Position numbers and translations under genes: made by a program. Positions 25,237 to 33,989 of a DNA stretch of 64,000 nt are shown here, in pieces. The DNA comes from Rhizobacter sp. (GTDB lineage: Bacteria > Pseudomonadota > Gammaproteobacteria > Burkholderiales > Burkholderiaceae_C). The notes below the pieces were generated by a model that had not been told where the DNA came from, ran no database searches, and saw only the letters and a list, made by a program, of their open reading frames with translations. The stretch spans positions 1,984,001-2,048,000 of the forward strand of contig JAHBZQ010000001.1 of NCBI GenBank assembly GCA_019635355.1. Direction: 5' to 3'. Numbering within the stretch: position 1 is the first letter of the stretch; the number at the start of each line of letters is the position of its first letter.

Positions 25237-28200
25237 ATGACGCACCCCGAGCAGGTCCTCTACAGCAACGCCCACGCGCGGGTCACGCGCCGCACCGTCA
25301 ACGGCCAGTTGGTGGTCGTCAAGCAGGCGATCGGCACCCAGGCCATCAAGCGGCTCGCGCACGAGATCGGCATCCTCAAGCGATTGGCCCACGTGGCCGG
25401 GGTGGTGAAGATCGCCGCGCCGAGCGCCGAGGCACACACGCTGGTGATGGAAGACAGCGGCGGCGTCTCGCTGGCCGACCACCTGCGCGAGCACACCCTG
25501 GCCGTGCCGCAGGTGCTGGCCTACGCCGCGGCCGTGGCGCGCACGCTGGCCGAGGTGCACAAGGCCGGCGTGATCCACCGCGACATCGGCCCGGCCAACC
25601 TGCTGATCCACCCGCAGACCCTCGCGCCCACGCTGATCGACTTCAACATCGCCGGTGACATCGGCCAGGAGCAGGACGCCGACGACACCGAAGGCGGCAT
25701 CGCCGGCACGCTCTCCTATATGTCGCCCGAGCAGACCGGCCGCACCGCCAACCGGCCCGACCAGCGCTCCGACCTCTACTCCCTCGGCATCACGCTCTAC
25801 GAGCTGCTCGCCGGTCGCAAGCCCTTCGAGAGCACCGACCTGCTGGAGCTGGTGCATGCCCACCTGGTGGTGGTGCCCGACGCGCCGGCCGTGGTGAACC
25901 CGGCCGTGCCGCAGATCGTGTCGGATCTCGTGATGCGCCTGCTGGAAAAGGAACCCGACCGCCGCTACCAGAGCGCCGAGGGCCTGCTGCAGGACCTGGA
26001 GCGCATCGTCGAAGCGCCGTCTGAGTCGTTCACCCTCGGCCAGTTCGACTTCGGCACCCGCCTGAAGGCCCCGGCCAAGCTGCTCGGCCGCGATTCACAG
26101 GTCGAGTCGCTGCGCAACGCGGTGGCCCGCGTGGGCCGTGGCGGCAGCGCCTGCGTGATGGTCTCCGGCCCGGCCGGCAGCGGCAAGACGGCCCTGCTCG
26201 CCGAGCTGCGCCCGCTGGCGGCGGCCGCGCACGGCTGGGTGGTCTTCACCGCCTCCGATGCATCACGCCGCGACGCGCCCGGCGCCATGTTCGACGGCTT
26301 CCAGGCCCTCGGCCGCCAGCTGCTCGCCGAGCCGGCCGAGCGCCTGGCGCAGCACAAGGCACGCATCCTCGAGGCCCTCGGCGCCAACCTCGGCGTGGCG
26401 CTCACGCAGTTGCCCGAGTTCCAGATGCTGCTGGGCGAACACCCGGCGCTCGAGATCGCCGACGAGGCCGACGCCGAAGCGCGCGGCATTGCCGCCGCCC
26501 TCGCCCTGCTGCGCGCCGTGGCCGCGCCTGAGCGCCCGCTGGTGCTGGTGTACGACGACGTGCAGTGGTCGCCGCGCGGCTCGGGCCGCATCCTCGATGC
26601 CGTGGTCTCGGCGCAGCAGCCCGTCGCCGGCCTGATGGTGGTGTGCGCGTTCAACGAAGCCGAGCTCGACGACGCCCATGCCCTGCATGGCCTGCTGCAG
26701 CGCTTCGGCAAGCTGCGCAGCTCGCCCGAGCGCCTGCAGCTCGACGGCCTCAACAAGACGGCCGCCGCCGAGTTCGTGGGCGCGGTGCTGCGCCTGCCGA
26801 AAGACGAGGCCGCCCGCCTCGCCGCGGTGATCGGCGAGCGCACGCTCAACAACCCCGGCGACACGCTCGCCGTGCTCAACGCGCTGCGCCACGACGGCCT
26901 GCTGCAGCAGGCCCGCGGCTCCTGGCGCTGGGATGCGAAGGCCCTGCGCCGCCACGTGGGCGGTGCGAGCGCCGCCGAACTCAAGCGCCGTCTGCATGCC
27001 CTGCCTGCCGACACGCTGGCGCTCCTGCGCACGCTCGCGTGCCTCGGCACCGAGAGCAGCGGCGACGTGCTCGGCCGGGCGGCCGACGTGCCACCGCCCG
27101 CCTTCGCGGCCCGGGTGGTCGCCGCGCTCGACGACGGCGTGTTGCTCGGCAACGGCGTCGAGCCGCCCAAGCTGTGCCTGGCGAGCGAGGCGGTGCAGGC
27201 CGCGCTGCTCGCCGGCCTGCCCGCCGAGGCGCTGCAGTCGCTGCACCTCACCGTGGCGCGCCGCCTGGCCGCGCACCTCGACGCCCGCCCCACGCTTGAT
27301 GCGACCGTGGCCGCGCAGTACCTCGCGGCCGGCACAACCCGCTACGCCAGTGAAGTCGAGGCGCGCGACGTCGCCCGGCTCTTCGAGCACGCCGCCGAGC
27401 GTGTGCGCAGCGACAAGAGCCCGATGGCCGAGCGTTACCTCGCCGCCGCCATCGCCGCGCTCACCCCGTTCGCCACCGCCACTGACGCGGGCCTGATGTT
27501 CCACCTCAAGCGCGAGCACCACCGCGCCCTCTTCGAGCAGGGCCGACTGGAAGGCGCCGACGCCGTCTACGAAGAGCTGATCGCCACCGCCCCTGACCCG
27601 GTGGAGCTGCTCGAATCGACCCGCATCCAGATCTACGGCCAGATGAACCGGCTGCAGAACAAGAACGGGCTGGCGCTTGGCCTCAACCTGCTCGCCAAGC
27701 TCGGCCTGCCCAAGCCCGACGACGTGCGCCCCGACATCGGCGAAGGCATCAAGCGCCTGACGATGTGGTACCGCAGCGACGACAAGCAGAAGGACTTCGA
27801 GGCGCCCGAGATCAGCGACCCGCGCGTCGTGGCGTGGACGAAGATGATCCCCGAGACCTCGAACACCGCCTACGCGGCCGACCTCGCGGTGTGGGCGTGG
27901 ATCTCGCTCCAAGGCCACCGCGTGTGGGCCGAGTACGGCCCGTCGCCGCGCATCCTGTCGTCGCTCGGCGGCACGAGCATGGTGCTGCTCAGCATGGCGC
28001 AGGACTACCAGGGCGCCTACCAGGTGTGCCGCCACGCGCTGGCGGTGGGCGAAGCCCGTGGCTACGAGCCGGCCACCTCCTTCGTGCGCGTGGTGTTCGG
28101 CATGTCGGTCGCGCACTGGGTCGAGCCCATCGACACGGCCGTCGACACCACCATGCGCCGCGCCCGCCGCGACCTCTTCGCCATCGGCGACGAATCCTTC

Positions 28201-31200
28201 GTCACCAACACCTACCTCGCCGCCGACATGCTCTTCGACTGCGCGCCCACGCTGGACCCGGTGGCCGCCGAGATCGAGGAAGGCATGGCCTTCGCCGGCC
28301 GCTCGAAGAACAAGGAGTTCTCGCAGCGCTACACCCCGCGCCTGCAACTGGTGAAGAGCCTGCGCGGGCAGACCTCGGCCCCGGGCAGCCTGAACGGCGA
28401 CGGCTTCGACGAGACCGAGCATGAGAAGTCCATCGACCCGACCGGCGCCATCGCCGCCGTGTACCACGCCACCCGCTCCATCGGCGCGGCGCTCTTCGGC
28501 CAGGGTGCGCTGCTGGCCGAGCACAGCGCCAAGGCGATGGCGCTGCTGCCGCGCATGCCGGGCTACTACATCTCGGTGGCCGCGCGTGTGCTGCGCGGCG
28601 TGTCGCTGTGCGACCAGGCCCGCGCCCTGCCGGCCGGTGCCGAAGGCCGCACCAAACTCCTGGAAGAGTTCGACGGGCTGCTGAAGTGGCTGAGCGCGCG
28701 CGCGGCCGATGCGCCTGAAAACTTCCTGCACCTGCAACGCTGGCTCGAAGCAGAGCGTGCGTGGATGGCCGACTCGGTGTGGGCCGCCGGCATCGCCTTC
28801 GAAGCGGCCACCGCCGAGTCGACGCAGCACAGCCGACCGTGGCACCGCGCCATGGTCCACGAGCGCGCCGCCCTCTTCCACCTGAGCGAAGGCATGGAGC
28901 AGCGCGCCCTGCCGCTGATGCTGCACGCCTGCGAAACGTATGAGGCCTGGGGCGCCGTGGCGAAGGTAAAGGAACTGCGCCGCACCCACCCCTTCCTGCG
29001 CGCTGCGCTGCAAAAGCGCAATGCCGACGGCGCCGCGCCGCACAGTACGGTGGTCGACACCGAAGCCGTCGACATGATCGCGGTGCTGCGCGCCTCGCAG
29101 GCGCTCAGCTCGGAAACCAGCCTTGCCAAGCTCACCACAGCGGTCGGCAAGGTGCTCTCGGCCATCACCGGCGCGACCGGCGTGCGGCTCGTCATCAAGG
29201 CCGACGACGGCAGCGGCGCCTGGGTGCTGGCCGACACGCTGGCCCGCGACAGCGGCGCGCTCACCGTCGACCAGGCCGGCGCCGAGGCGACCATTCCGCT
29301 CTCGGTCTTCCGCTACGCCGAGCGCCTGAACCAGGTGCTGGTGGTCGACGACGTGACGAGCGACGACCGCTTCGCCGCCGACCCCTACGCGCAGAAGTTC
29401 GCGCAGTGCTCGCTGATGATGGTGCCCATCCTCAAGCAGGGCGCGCTCAACGCGATGCTGATGCTCGAGAACGAGCAGCGCCGCAAGGCCTTCAGCGCCG
29501 AGCGGCTCGACTCGGTGGCCATGATCGCCGGCCAGCTGTCGGTGTCTTTGGACAACGCATTGCTCTACGCGTCGCTTGAGAAGCGCGTGGCCGAGCGCAC
29601 CGCGCAGCTGCGCCAGAAGACCAACGACATCAACGCCATGCTGCAGAACATGCCGCAAGGTGTGCTGACGGTGGTGGCCGGTGGTGCGATCCACCCCGAG
29701 TACTCCGCCTACCTGGAAACGATCCTCGAAACGAAGGACATCGCCGGGGTCTCGGTGATGGACCTGATCTTCACGAACACGAGCCTCGGCGCCGACCTGC
29801 TGTCGCAGGTGGATGCGGCGATCGCCTCGGTGATCGGCGAAGACGAGATGAACTACGAGTTCAACTCGCACCTCTTGGTGACCGAGTTCGACAAGACCCT
29901 GGCCGACGGCACGGTGAAGTCGCTGGCGCTGAGCTGGTCGCCGATCGCCAACGACGAAGGCACGGTCGACAAGCTCATGCTCTGCGTGCGCGACGTGACC
30001 GAGCTCAAGCGCCTGGAAGCCGAGGCCAACGCCCGCAAGCGCGAGCTGCAGGTGATCGGCGAGATCCTGGCGGTGAGCCAGGAGAAGTTCCACGAGTTCA
30101 TCGACAGCGCGCGCGGCTTCATCGCCGAGAACAAGGCGCTGATCGAGAAGACGGCCGAGAAGAACCTCGACGCGATCAACCTGCTGTTCCGCAACATGCA
30201 CACCATCAAGGGCAATGCGCGGACCTACGGGTTCCTTGGGCTGACCAATCAGGTTCACGTGACGGAGCAGCACTACGACGACCTGCGCAAGGATGCGGAG
30301 GCGGTCTGGGAGCAGCCGGTGCTGCTGGCCGAGCTGGCCCAGGTGAGCGAGCTGATCGAGCAATACGCGCATGTGAACGACACCGTGCTCGGCCGCAAGG
30401 GCCCGGGCCGCAGGGCCTCGGTCGAGAAATTCCTGATGGTCGAGCGCGAGCTGGTGCAGCAGGTGCTGCAGCAACTGATGGGCGCCGACCGCACGAGCCT
30501 CACCTCGGTGACGAGCGCGCTCGACGCGGTGGGCGCACGCCTGCACATGCTCGGCACCCAGCCGCTCGGCGAGGTGCTCTCGGGCACGCTCGAATCGCTG
30601 CCCTCGCTGGCCCGCGAGCTGGGCAAGGAAGTGCCCGAGGTCTCGATCGACGACCACGGCATCGCCATCCGCACGCAGGCGAGCGCGCTGCTCAAGAACC
30701 TCTTCACCCACCTGCTGCGCAACTCGGTCGACCACGGGCTCGAGCCCGCCGCCGACCGTGTGGCCGCGGGAAAACCGGCGGCCGGCCACATTCGCCTGCG
30801 CCTGGGCGTGGACGACGGCAAGCTGCACATCCACCTGCGCGACGACGGCCGGGGCCTGGCCATCGGCAAGATCCGCCAGCAGGCGATGGCGCAGAACCTG
30901 CTGACCCGCGGTGCCAAGAGCAGTGCCGAAGAGATCGCGCAGCTCATCTTCCGCTCGGGCTTCTCGACGGCAGAGAAGGTCACGGAGGTCTCGGGCCGTG
31001 GCGTGGGCATGGACGCGGTGCGCGCCTTCCTGGAGAAGGAAGGCGGCGAGATCGCCATCCGCTTCCTCGACGACAAGGAGAGCGCCGACTTCCGCGCCTT
31101 CGAGACGGTGATCAGCCTGCCCGACAAGTTCGCCGCCTCCGCGCACGCCGCGATGTCGTTCGACGCCCTGCGCGCCCGCCTGCAGGCCGCCAAGAACAGC

Positions 31201-31212
31201 ACACCCGGCTGA
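25237..31212 (+). CDS. Hybrid Ser/Thr kinase - ATPase - GAF - PAS - HPt - CheA-like HATPase signalling protein
   Basis: 1,991 residues. Domains in order: a protein-kinase fold (1-265) with Lys29 in VVVK, Glu43, HRDIGPANLL (D116), DFN at 135-137 and SPEQ; an AAA/NACHT-like ATPase with GPAGSGKT (311-318) and LVYDD (437-441); a helical TPR-like middle; GAF (about 1288-1445); a PAS-like region (about 1460-1590); HPt with phospho-acceptor H1655 in NMHTIKGNAR; and an HATPase with N1829, DDGRG (1869-1873) and SGRGVGMD (1919-1926), of CheA style. No CheW-like P5 domain or receiver is seen. The kinase has no Gly-rich loop and an Asn in place of the DFG glycine, so it may be atypical. AGGA precedes ATG 25237. 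It heads a five-gene operon. Confidence 0.9.
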   Translation: MTHPEQVLYSNAHARVTRRTVNGQLVVVKQAIGTQAIKRLAHEIGILKRLAHVAGVVKIAAPSAEAHTLVMEDSGGVSLADHLREHTLAVPQVLAYAAAVARTLAEVHKAGVIHRDIGPANLLIHPQTLAPTLIDFNIAGDIGQEQDADDTEGGIAGTLSYMSPEQTGRTANRPDQRSDLYSLGITLYELLAGRKPFESTDLLELVHAHLVVVPDAPAVVNPAVPQIVSDLVMRLLEKEPDRRYQSAEGLLQDLERIVEAPSESFTLGQFDFGTRLKAPAKLLGRDSQVESLRNAVARVGRGGSACVMVSGPAGSGKTALLAELRPLAAAAHGWVVFTASDASRRDAPGAMFDGFQALGRQLLAEPAERLAQHKARILEALGANLGVALTQLPEFQMLLGEHPALEIADEADAEARGIAAALALLRAVAAPERPLVLVYDDVQWSPRGSGRILDAVVSAQQPVAGLMVVCAFNEAELDDAHALHGLLQRFGKLRSSPERLQLDGLNKTAAAEFVGAVLRLPKDEAARLAAVIGERTLNNPGDTLAVLNALRHDGLLQQARGSWRWDAKALRRHVGGASAAELKRRLHALPADTLALLRTLACLGTESSGDVLGRAADVPPPAFAARVVAALDDGVLLGNGVEPPKLCLASEAVQAALLAGLPAEALQSLHLTVARRLAAHLDARPTLDATVAAQYLAAGTTRYASEVEARDVARLFEHAAERVRSDKSPMAERYLAAAIAALTPFATATDAGLMFHLKREHHRALFEQGRLEGADAVYEELIATAPDPVELLESTRIQIYGQMNRLQNKNGLALGLNLLAKLGLPKPDDVRPDIGEGIKRLTMWYRSDDKQKDFEAPEISDPRVVAWTKMIPETSNTAYAADLAVWAWISLQGHRVWAEYGPSPRILSSLGGTSMVLLSMAQDYQGAYQVCRHALAVGEARGYEPATSFVRVVFGMSVAHWVEPIDTAVDTTMRRARRDLFAIGDESFVTNTYLAADMLFDCAPTLDPVAAEIEEGMAFAGRSKNKEFSQRYTPRLQLVKSLRGQTSAPGSLNGDGFDETEHEKSIDPTGAIAAVYHATRSIGAALFGQGALLAEHSAKAMALLPRMPGYYISVAARVLRGVSLCDQARALPAGAEGRTKLLEEFDGLLKWLSARAADAPENFLHLQRWLEAERAWMADSVWAAGIAFEAATAESTQHSRPWHRAMVHERAALFHLSEGMEQRALPLMLHACETYEAWGAVAKVKELRRTHPFLRAALQKRNADGAAPHSTVVDTEAVDMIAVLRASQALSSETSLAKLTTAVGKVLSAITGATGVRLVIKADDGSGAWVLADTLARDSGALTVDQAGAEATIPLSVFRYAERLNQVLVVDDVTSDDRFAADPYAQKFAQCSLMMVPILKQGALNAMLMLENEQRRKAFSAERLDSVAMIAGQLSVSLDNALLYASLEKRVAERTAQLRQKTNDINAMLQNMPQGVLTVVAGGAIHPEYSAYLETILETKDIAGVSVMDLIFTNTSLGADLLSQVDAAIASVIGEDEMNYEFNSHLLVTEFDKTLADGTVKSLALSWSPIANDEGTVDKLMLCVRDVTELKRLEAEANARKRELQVIGEILAVSQEKFHEFIDSARGFIAENKALIEKTAEKNLDAINLLFRNMHTIKGNARTYGFLGLTNQVHVTEQHYDDLRKDAEAVWEQPVLLAELAQVSELIEQYAHVNDTVLGRKGPGRRASVEKFLMVERELVQQVLQQLMGADRTSLTSVTSALDAVGARLHMLGTQPLGEVLSGTLESLPSLARELGKEVPEVSIDDHGIAIRTQASALLKNLFTHLLRNSVDHGLEPAADRVAAGKPAAGHIRLRLGVDDGKLHIHLRDDGRGLAIGKIRQQAMAQNLLTRGAKSSAEEIAQLIFRSGFSTAEKVTEVSGRGVGMDAVRAFLEKEGGEIAIRFLDDKESADFRAFETVISLPDKFAASAHAAMSFDALRARLQAAKNSTPG

Positions 31213-31232
31213 AGGCCCAGCCAAGCGCACGC

Positions 31233-31259
31233 TTCAGATTCGTAACCAACAGCCGATAG
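31233..31259 (+). promoter_or_regulatory. Possible internal sigma-28-like promoter
   Basis: TTCAGATT, 11 bases, GCCGATAG. The -10 matches FliA consensus at seven of eight. It ends eight bases before the start of the MCP-like gene, so a transcript from it would be almost leaderless; it may be coincidental. Confidence 0.3.
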
Positions 31260-31267
31260 AGCCTGTC

Positions 31268-31999
31268 ATGACCGTTGTCTCGCTCGCCCTCCTTGCCCTC
31301 GGCCTCATCGCCGGCGCCGGCGCCACCTTCTGGTGGGGCCGAAAGCGCACCGCCGAAGCCGTGGAACTGGCCCGTACCACCGCCGTGCAGGCGGTCGAGC
31401 AGGCCAGTGCCGCCACCGTCGCCGAGCTGCAGCGCCAGCTCGAAGAGCAGGCCCGCTCGGCTGCCGCCGAACGCGCCGCCCTCGAAGCCCAGCACCACGA
31501 ACAGCACCGCACCCACCAGATGCTGCTCAAGACCGTGAGCAGCGGCGCCGAGTCGCTGAAGAACCATGCCCTCGAAGGCGCCGACCGCCTGGGCGGCACC
31601 ATCGACAAGCTGCTGGGCCTGATCGAAACCTTCGAGCGCTGGAACGACGAGCTCAACCAGCTGCTGCAGCACAACCGCGAGATGCACTCGAAGAACGACG
31701 AATTCGCGCAGATCGTGAACCAGGTGATCATCGTCGCGCTCAACGCCTCGATCGAGGCCGCCCGTGCCGGCGACCAGGGCCGCGGTTTCGCCGTCGTCGC
31801 CGCCGAGGTGCGCGACCTCGCCACCCGCGCCGACAAGCTGTCGAAAGACTACCGCTCCAACCTCTACAAGAACGACCTCATCACCGGCGCCACCTTCCAG
31901 GACCTGCAGGCCGGCGGCAAGATGATCATGGGCGCCCTGAACGAGCTGCGCCTCCTGAATGGAAAAACGCGCCAGGCCGTGATGGCGGAGGCCGCGTGA
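31268..31999 (+). CDS. Membrane-anchored MCP-like signalling coiled coil without sensor domain
   Basis: 243 residues. One N-terminal membrane segment (TVVSLALLALGLIAGAGATF, 2-21) is followed by a long heptad coiled coil. The MCP hairpin tip reads IIVALNASIEAARAGDQGRG (154-173), then FAVVAAEVRDLA. There is no periplasmic or HAMP domain, so it is a minimal receptor stub able to form the tip that normally contacts CheA/CheW. The end (KMIMGALNELRLLNGKTRQA) lacks a CheR-docking pentapeptide. Its stop overlaps the next start (GTGA). I infer that it positions or activates the large kinase. Confidence 0.85.
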   Translation: MTVVSLALLALGLIAGAGATFWWGRKRTAEAVELARTTAVQAVEQASAATVAELQRQLEEQARSAAAERAALEAQHHEQHRTHQMLLKTVSSGAESLKNHALEGADRLGGTIDKLLGLIETFERWNDELNQLLQHNREMHSKNDEFAQIVNQVIIVALNASIEAARAGDQGRGFAVVAAEVRDLATRADKLSKDYRSNLYKNDLITGATFQDLQAGGKMIMGALNELRLLNGKTRQAVMAEAA

Positions 32000-32565
32000 A
32001 AGTCGCGGCGGTCAGCGACCGGGCGCGCAGCGGCCTCGACTACTTCGTTGCCCAGGCCACGAAGAACTCGCTCATCCCCGCCGGCACCCCCTGCGAGGTG
32101 CTGCCCGACGACGACAGCGCCATCCCCAAGGCGCCCGACGTGGTGATGTTCTCCGTCTCGTCGTACCTCTTTCGCGTGGTGCTGCTCCTCCAGTTCGACC
32201 ACGACCTCGCCACCCGCGCCTACGTGGCGGGCCTCGCGGGCACGCCCGTCGACGAGATGCAGGGCGAGCGCTTTCTCGACACGATGAACGAGCGGGGCAA
32301 CCTCTTCTGCGGCGCGCTGAACCGCGACCTGGTGCCTTTCTTTCCCCACATCGGCATGTCAACCCCGTGTGTGCTCAAGCGCAACTCGGTGGAGCATGTC
32401 GCTGCCGTGAAGCCGAGTTACCACCGGCGCTTCCGCTGCGAGCTGTCACCCGGCGTGGTGATGTACTTCACGCTCGCACTGTGCGCCGATGTCGACTTCG
32501 ACTTCCCCTTTGAACCGCGTGCGGAAGAGGAAACCGACACAGCGGGCGAACTGGAGATGTTCTAG
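31996..32565 (+). CDS. CheX-like domain protein
   Basis: 189 residues from a GTG that overlaps the previous TGA by four bases. The segment FLDTMNERGNLFCGALNRDL carries the ExxNxxxG motif (E99, N102, G106) of CheC/CheX/FliY phosphatases, which dephosphorylate CheY. MSTPCVLKRNS after it matches the family's following Pro-containing turn. The protein ends TAGELEMF; the neighbouring CheX-like protein ends ASGELELF, a shared tail not expected by chance. It should act on the CheY-like protein of the same operon. Confidence 0.72.
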   Translation: MKVAAVSDRARSGLDYFVAQATKNSLIPAGTPCEVLPDDDSAIPKAPDVVMFSVSSYLFRVVLLLQFDHDLATRAYVAGLAGTPVDEMQGERFLDTMNERGNLFCGALNRDLVPFFPHIGMSTPCVLKRNSVEHVAAVKPSYHRRFRCELSPGVVMYFTLALCADVDFDFPFEPRAEEETDTAGELEMF

Positions 32566-32567
32566 AC

Positions 32568-33572
32568 ATGAATCACCCTGCCACACCGGCCGCCGTCGTC
32601 GCCGCCGGGTCGTCCTTGGTCTCCAAGGTGCTCGTGCTCGACAGCGACCCGGCCCAGCACGCCGTCACCAAGGCCTTCTGCGAGGCGAACGATCTCGTGG
32701 CCGTGAAAGTGGCGGCGGGCAATGCCATGTCGGTGCTGCGCACCAACGTCGACCTCGGCGCCATCCTGCTGTGGGAGCACACCCGCGGCCCCGGTGGCGG
32801 CATCGCGATGGCCCGCGAGATCCACCAGGTGCGCCCCGACCTGCCGATCTTCCTGCGCCGCGACACCGAGCCCACGCTCGACGACCTGCCCGAGGCCGAC
32901 CGCCGGCACTTCCGCGCGGCCTACACCATGCGCCACCTCGAGGTGCTGCGCGAGGCGGTGGCGTCGTCGCTCTTCAACCGCGTCTACCCCGGCGCGCTGG
33001 TGCGCGGCATCACCGAGGTGAGCAAGACGGCCATCGAAGTGCAGTTCAAGGACGTGCTCGTCGAGCACGACGCGCCTTGCCTGGTGAAGGACCGCATCAT
33101 CTTCGGCGAGCTCTTCAGCATGATCCCGCTCGAGAGCAACTGGTGCCGCGGCTACATGATGCTGCAGACCGAAGAGCAGGAGCTGATGGACTTCGTGCGC
33201 TGCGAGACCTTCGGCACGGCGCACAACGAGGTCTCGAGCTTCCGCGAGATCAACAGCCTGCTCGGCGAAGCCACCAACATGGTGTGGGGCGCCTTCAAGA
33301 ACCGCTTCATCAGCGACGAGCCCGACCACAGCCGCTCGCTGACGCAGGTGCCCATCATCGTGAACCACCGGCACCGCTACATCTCGTTCGGCTCCGACGA
33401 CCCCTTGCTGTGCGTGAAGTACCGCCTGCACGACCGCCGCGACCCCGAGGTGAACCCGATCACCGTGTACCAGTGGTTCGCGTTCAACCTGTCGTGGTCG
33501 CCCGACAAGTTCAAGGAAAACATTCCTTCGGTGGACTCGATGTTTGCCTCCGGCGAACTCGAGCTTTTCTGA
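32568..33572 (+). CDS. Pseudoreceiver - CheX-like fusion protein
   Basis: 334 residues. The N-terminal part (18-135) has a receiver-like layout: VLVLDSD with acidic D25/D27, DLGAILLWEHTRGPGGG, DLPIFLRRDT. Where the phospho-acceptor Asp should be there is LLWE, so it is probably not phosphorylated on Asp. The C-terminal half (about 140-334) is CheX-like with ExxNxxxG in LLGEATNMVWGAFKNRF (E234, N237, G241) and a later strand HRYISFGSDDPLL. It ends GELELF like the preceding protein. The ATG lies two bases after the previous stop. Confidence 0.68.
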   Translation: MNHPATPAAVVAAGSSLVSKVLVLDSDPAQHAVTKAFCEANDLVAVKVAAGNAMSVLRTNVDLGAILLWEHTRGPGGGIAMAREIHQVRPDLPIFLRRDTEPTLDDLPEADRRHFRAAYTMRHLEVLREAVASSLFNRVYPGALVRGITEVSKTAIEVQFKDVLVEHDAPCLVKDRIIFGELFSMIPLESNWCRGYMMLQTEEQELMDFVRCETFGTAHNEVSSFREINSLLGEATNMVWGAFKNRFISDEPDHSRSLTQVPIIVNHRHRYISFGSDDPLLCVKYRLHDRRDPEVNPITVYQWFAFNLSWSPDKFKENIPSVDSMFASGELELF

Positions 33573-33609
33573 TCTTTCTTCTTTTCTCCGACTGACAGAG
33601 GTAAATCAA

Positions 33610-33978
33610 ATGGCCCAGATCCTGGTTGTGGACGATTCCAGCACCGTGCGCGTGGAAGTGAGCGACTTCCTCAAGAAGGCCGGCCTCGCGGTGGAAACCG
33701 CGGTCGACGGCCGCGACGGCCTGACCAAGCTCAAGAGCGACCCCGGCATCAAGCTCGTGGTGAGCGACGTGAACATGCCCAACATGGACGGGCTCACGAT
33801 GGCCGAGAAGATCCGCGGCGAGCTGAACAATGCTGCGGTGAACATCATCATGCTCACCACCGAGAACTCGCCGATCATGAAGGAGCGGGGGAAGGCGGCG
33901 GGGATCAAGGGGTGGATCGTGAAGCCGTTCAAGGGGGATGCGGTGCTCGCCACGTTCAAGAAGTTGGCGGGGGCCTGA
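33610..33978 (+). CDS. CheY-like single-domain response regulator
   Basis: 122 residues. The acidic pocket is D8-D9 in LVVDDSSTVR, the phospho-acceptor D53 in VVSDVNMPNMDG, a Thr switch lies in MLTTENSP and the conserved Lys is K105 in WIVKPFK. It has no output domain, so it acts by binding a partner or as a phosphate sink. It closes the kinase/CheX operon and is the probable target of H1655 of the kinase and of the CheX-like phosphatases. It is not the cheY next to cheZ (62534-62929), which is different in sequence. Confidence 0.92.
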   Translation: MAQILVVDDSSTVRVEVSDFLKKAGLAVETAVDGRDGLTKLKSDPGIKLVVSDVNMPNMDGLTMAEKIRGELNNAAVNIIMLTTENSPIMKERGKAAGIKGWIVKPFKGDAVLATFKKLAGA

Positions 33979-33989
33979 CACTGGCTTTT

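Noticed and set aside
26263..31230. 1,655-codon open frame antisense to the large kinase gene
   Set aside because: High-GC shadow of the real gene. Its product is His/Gly/Val-rich with no domain, while the sense strand encodes six recognisable domains.
31252..31259. Certain assignment of a FliA promoter before the MCP-like gene
   Set aside because: The -10 ends only eight bases before the ATG and the -35 is poor, so it is kept only as a low-confidence feature.
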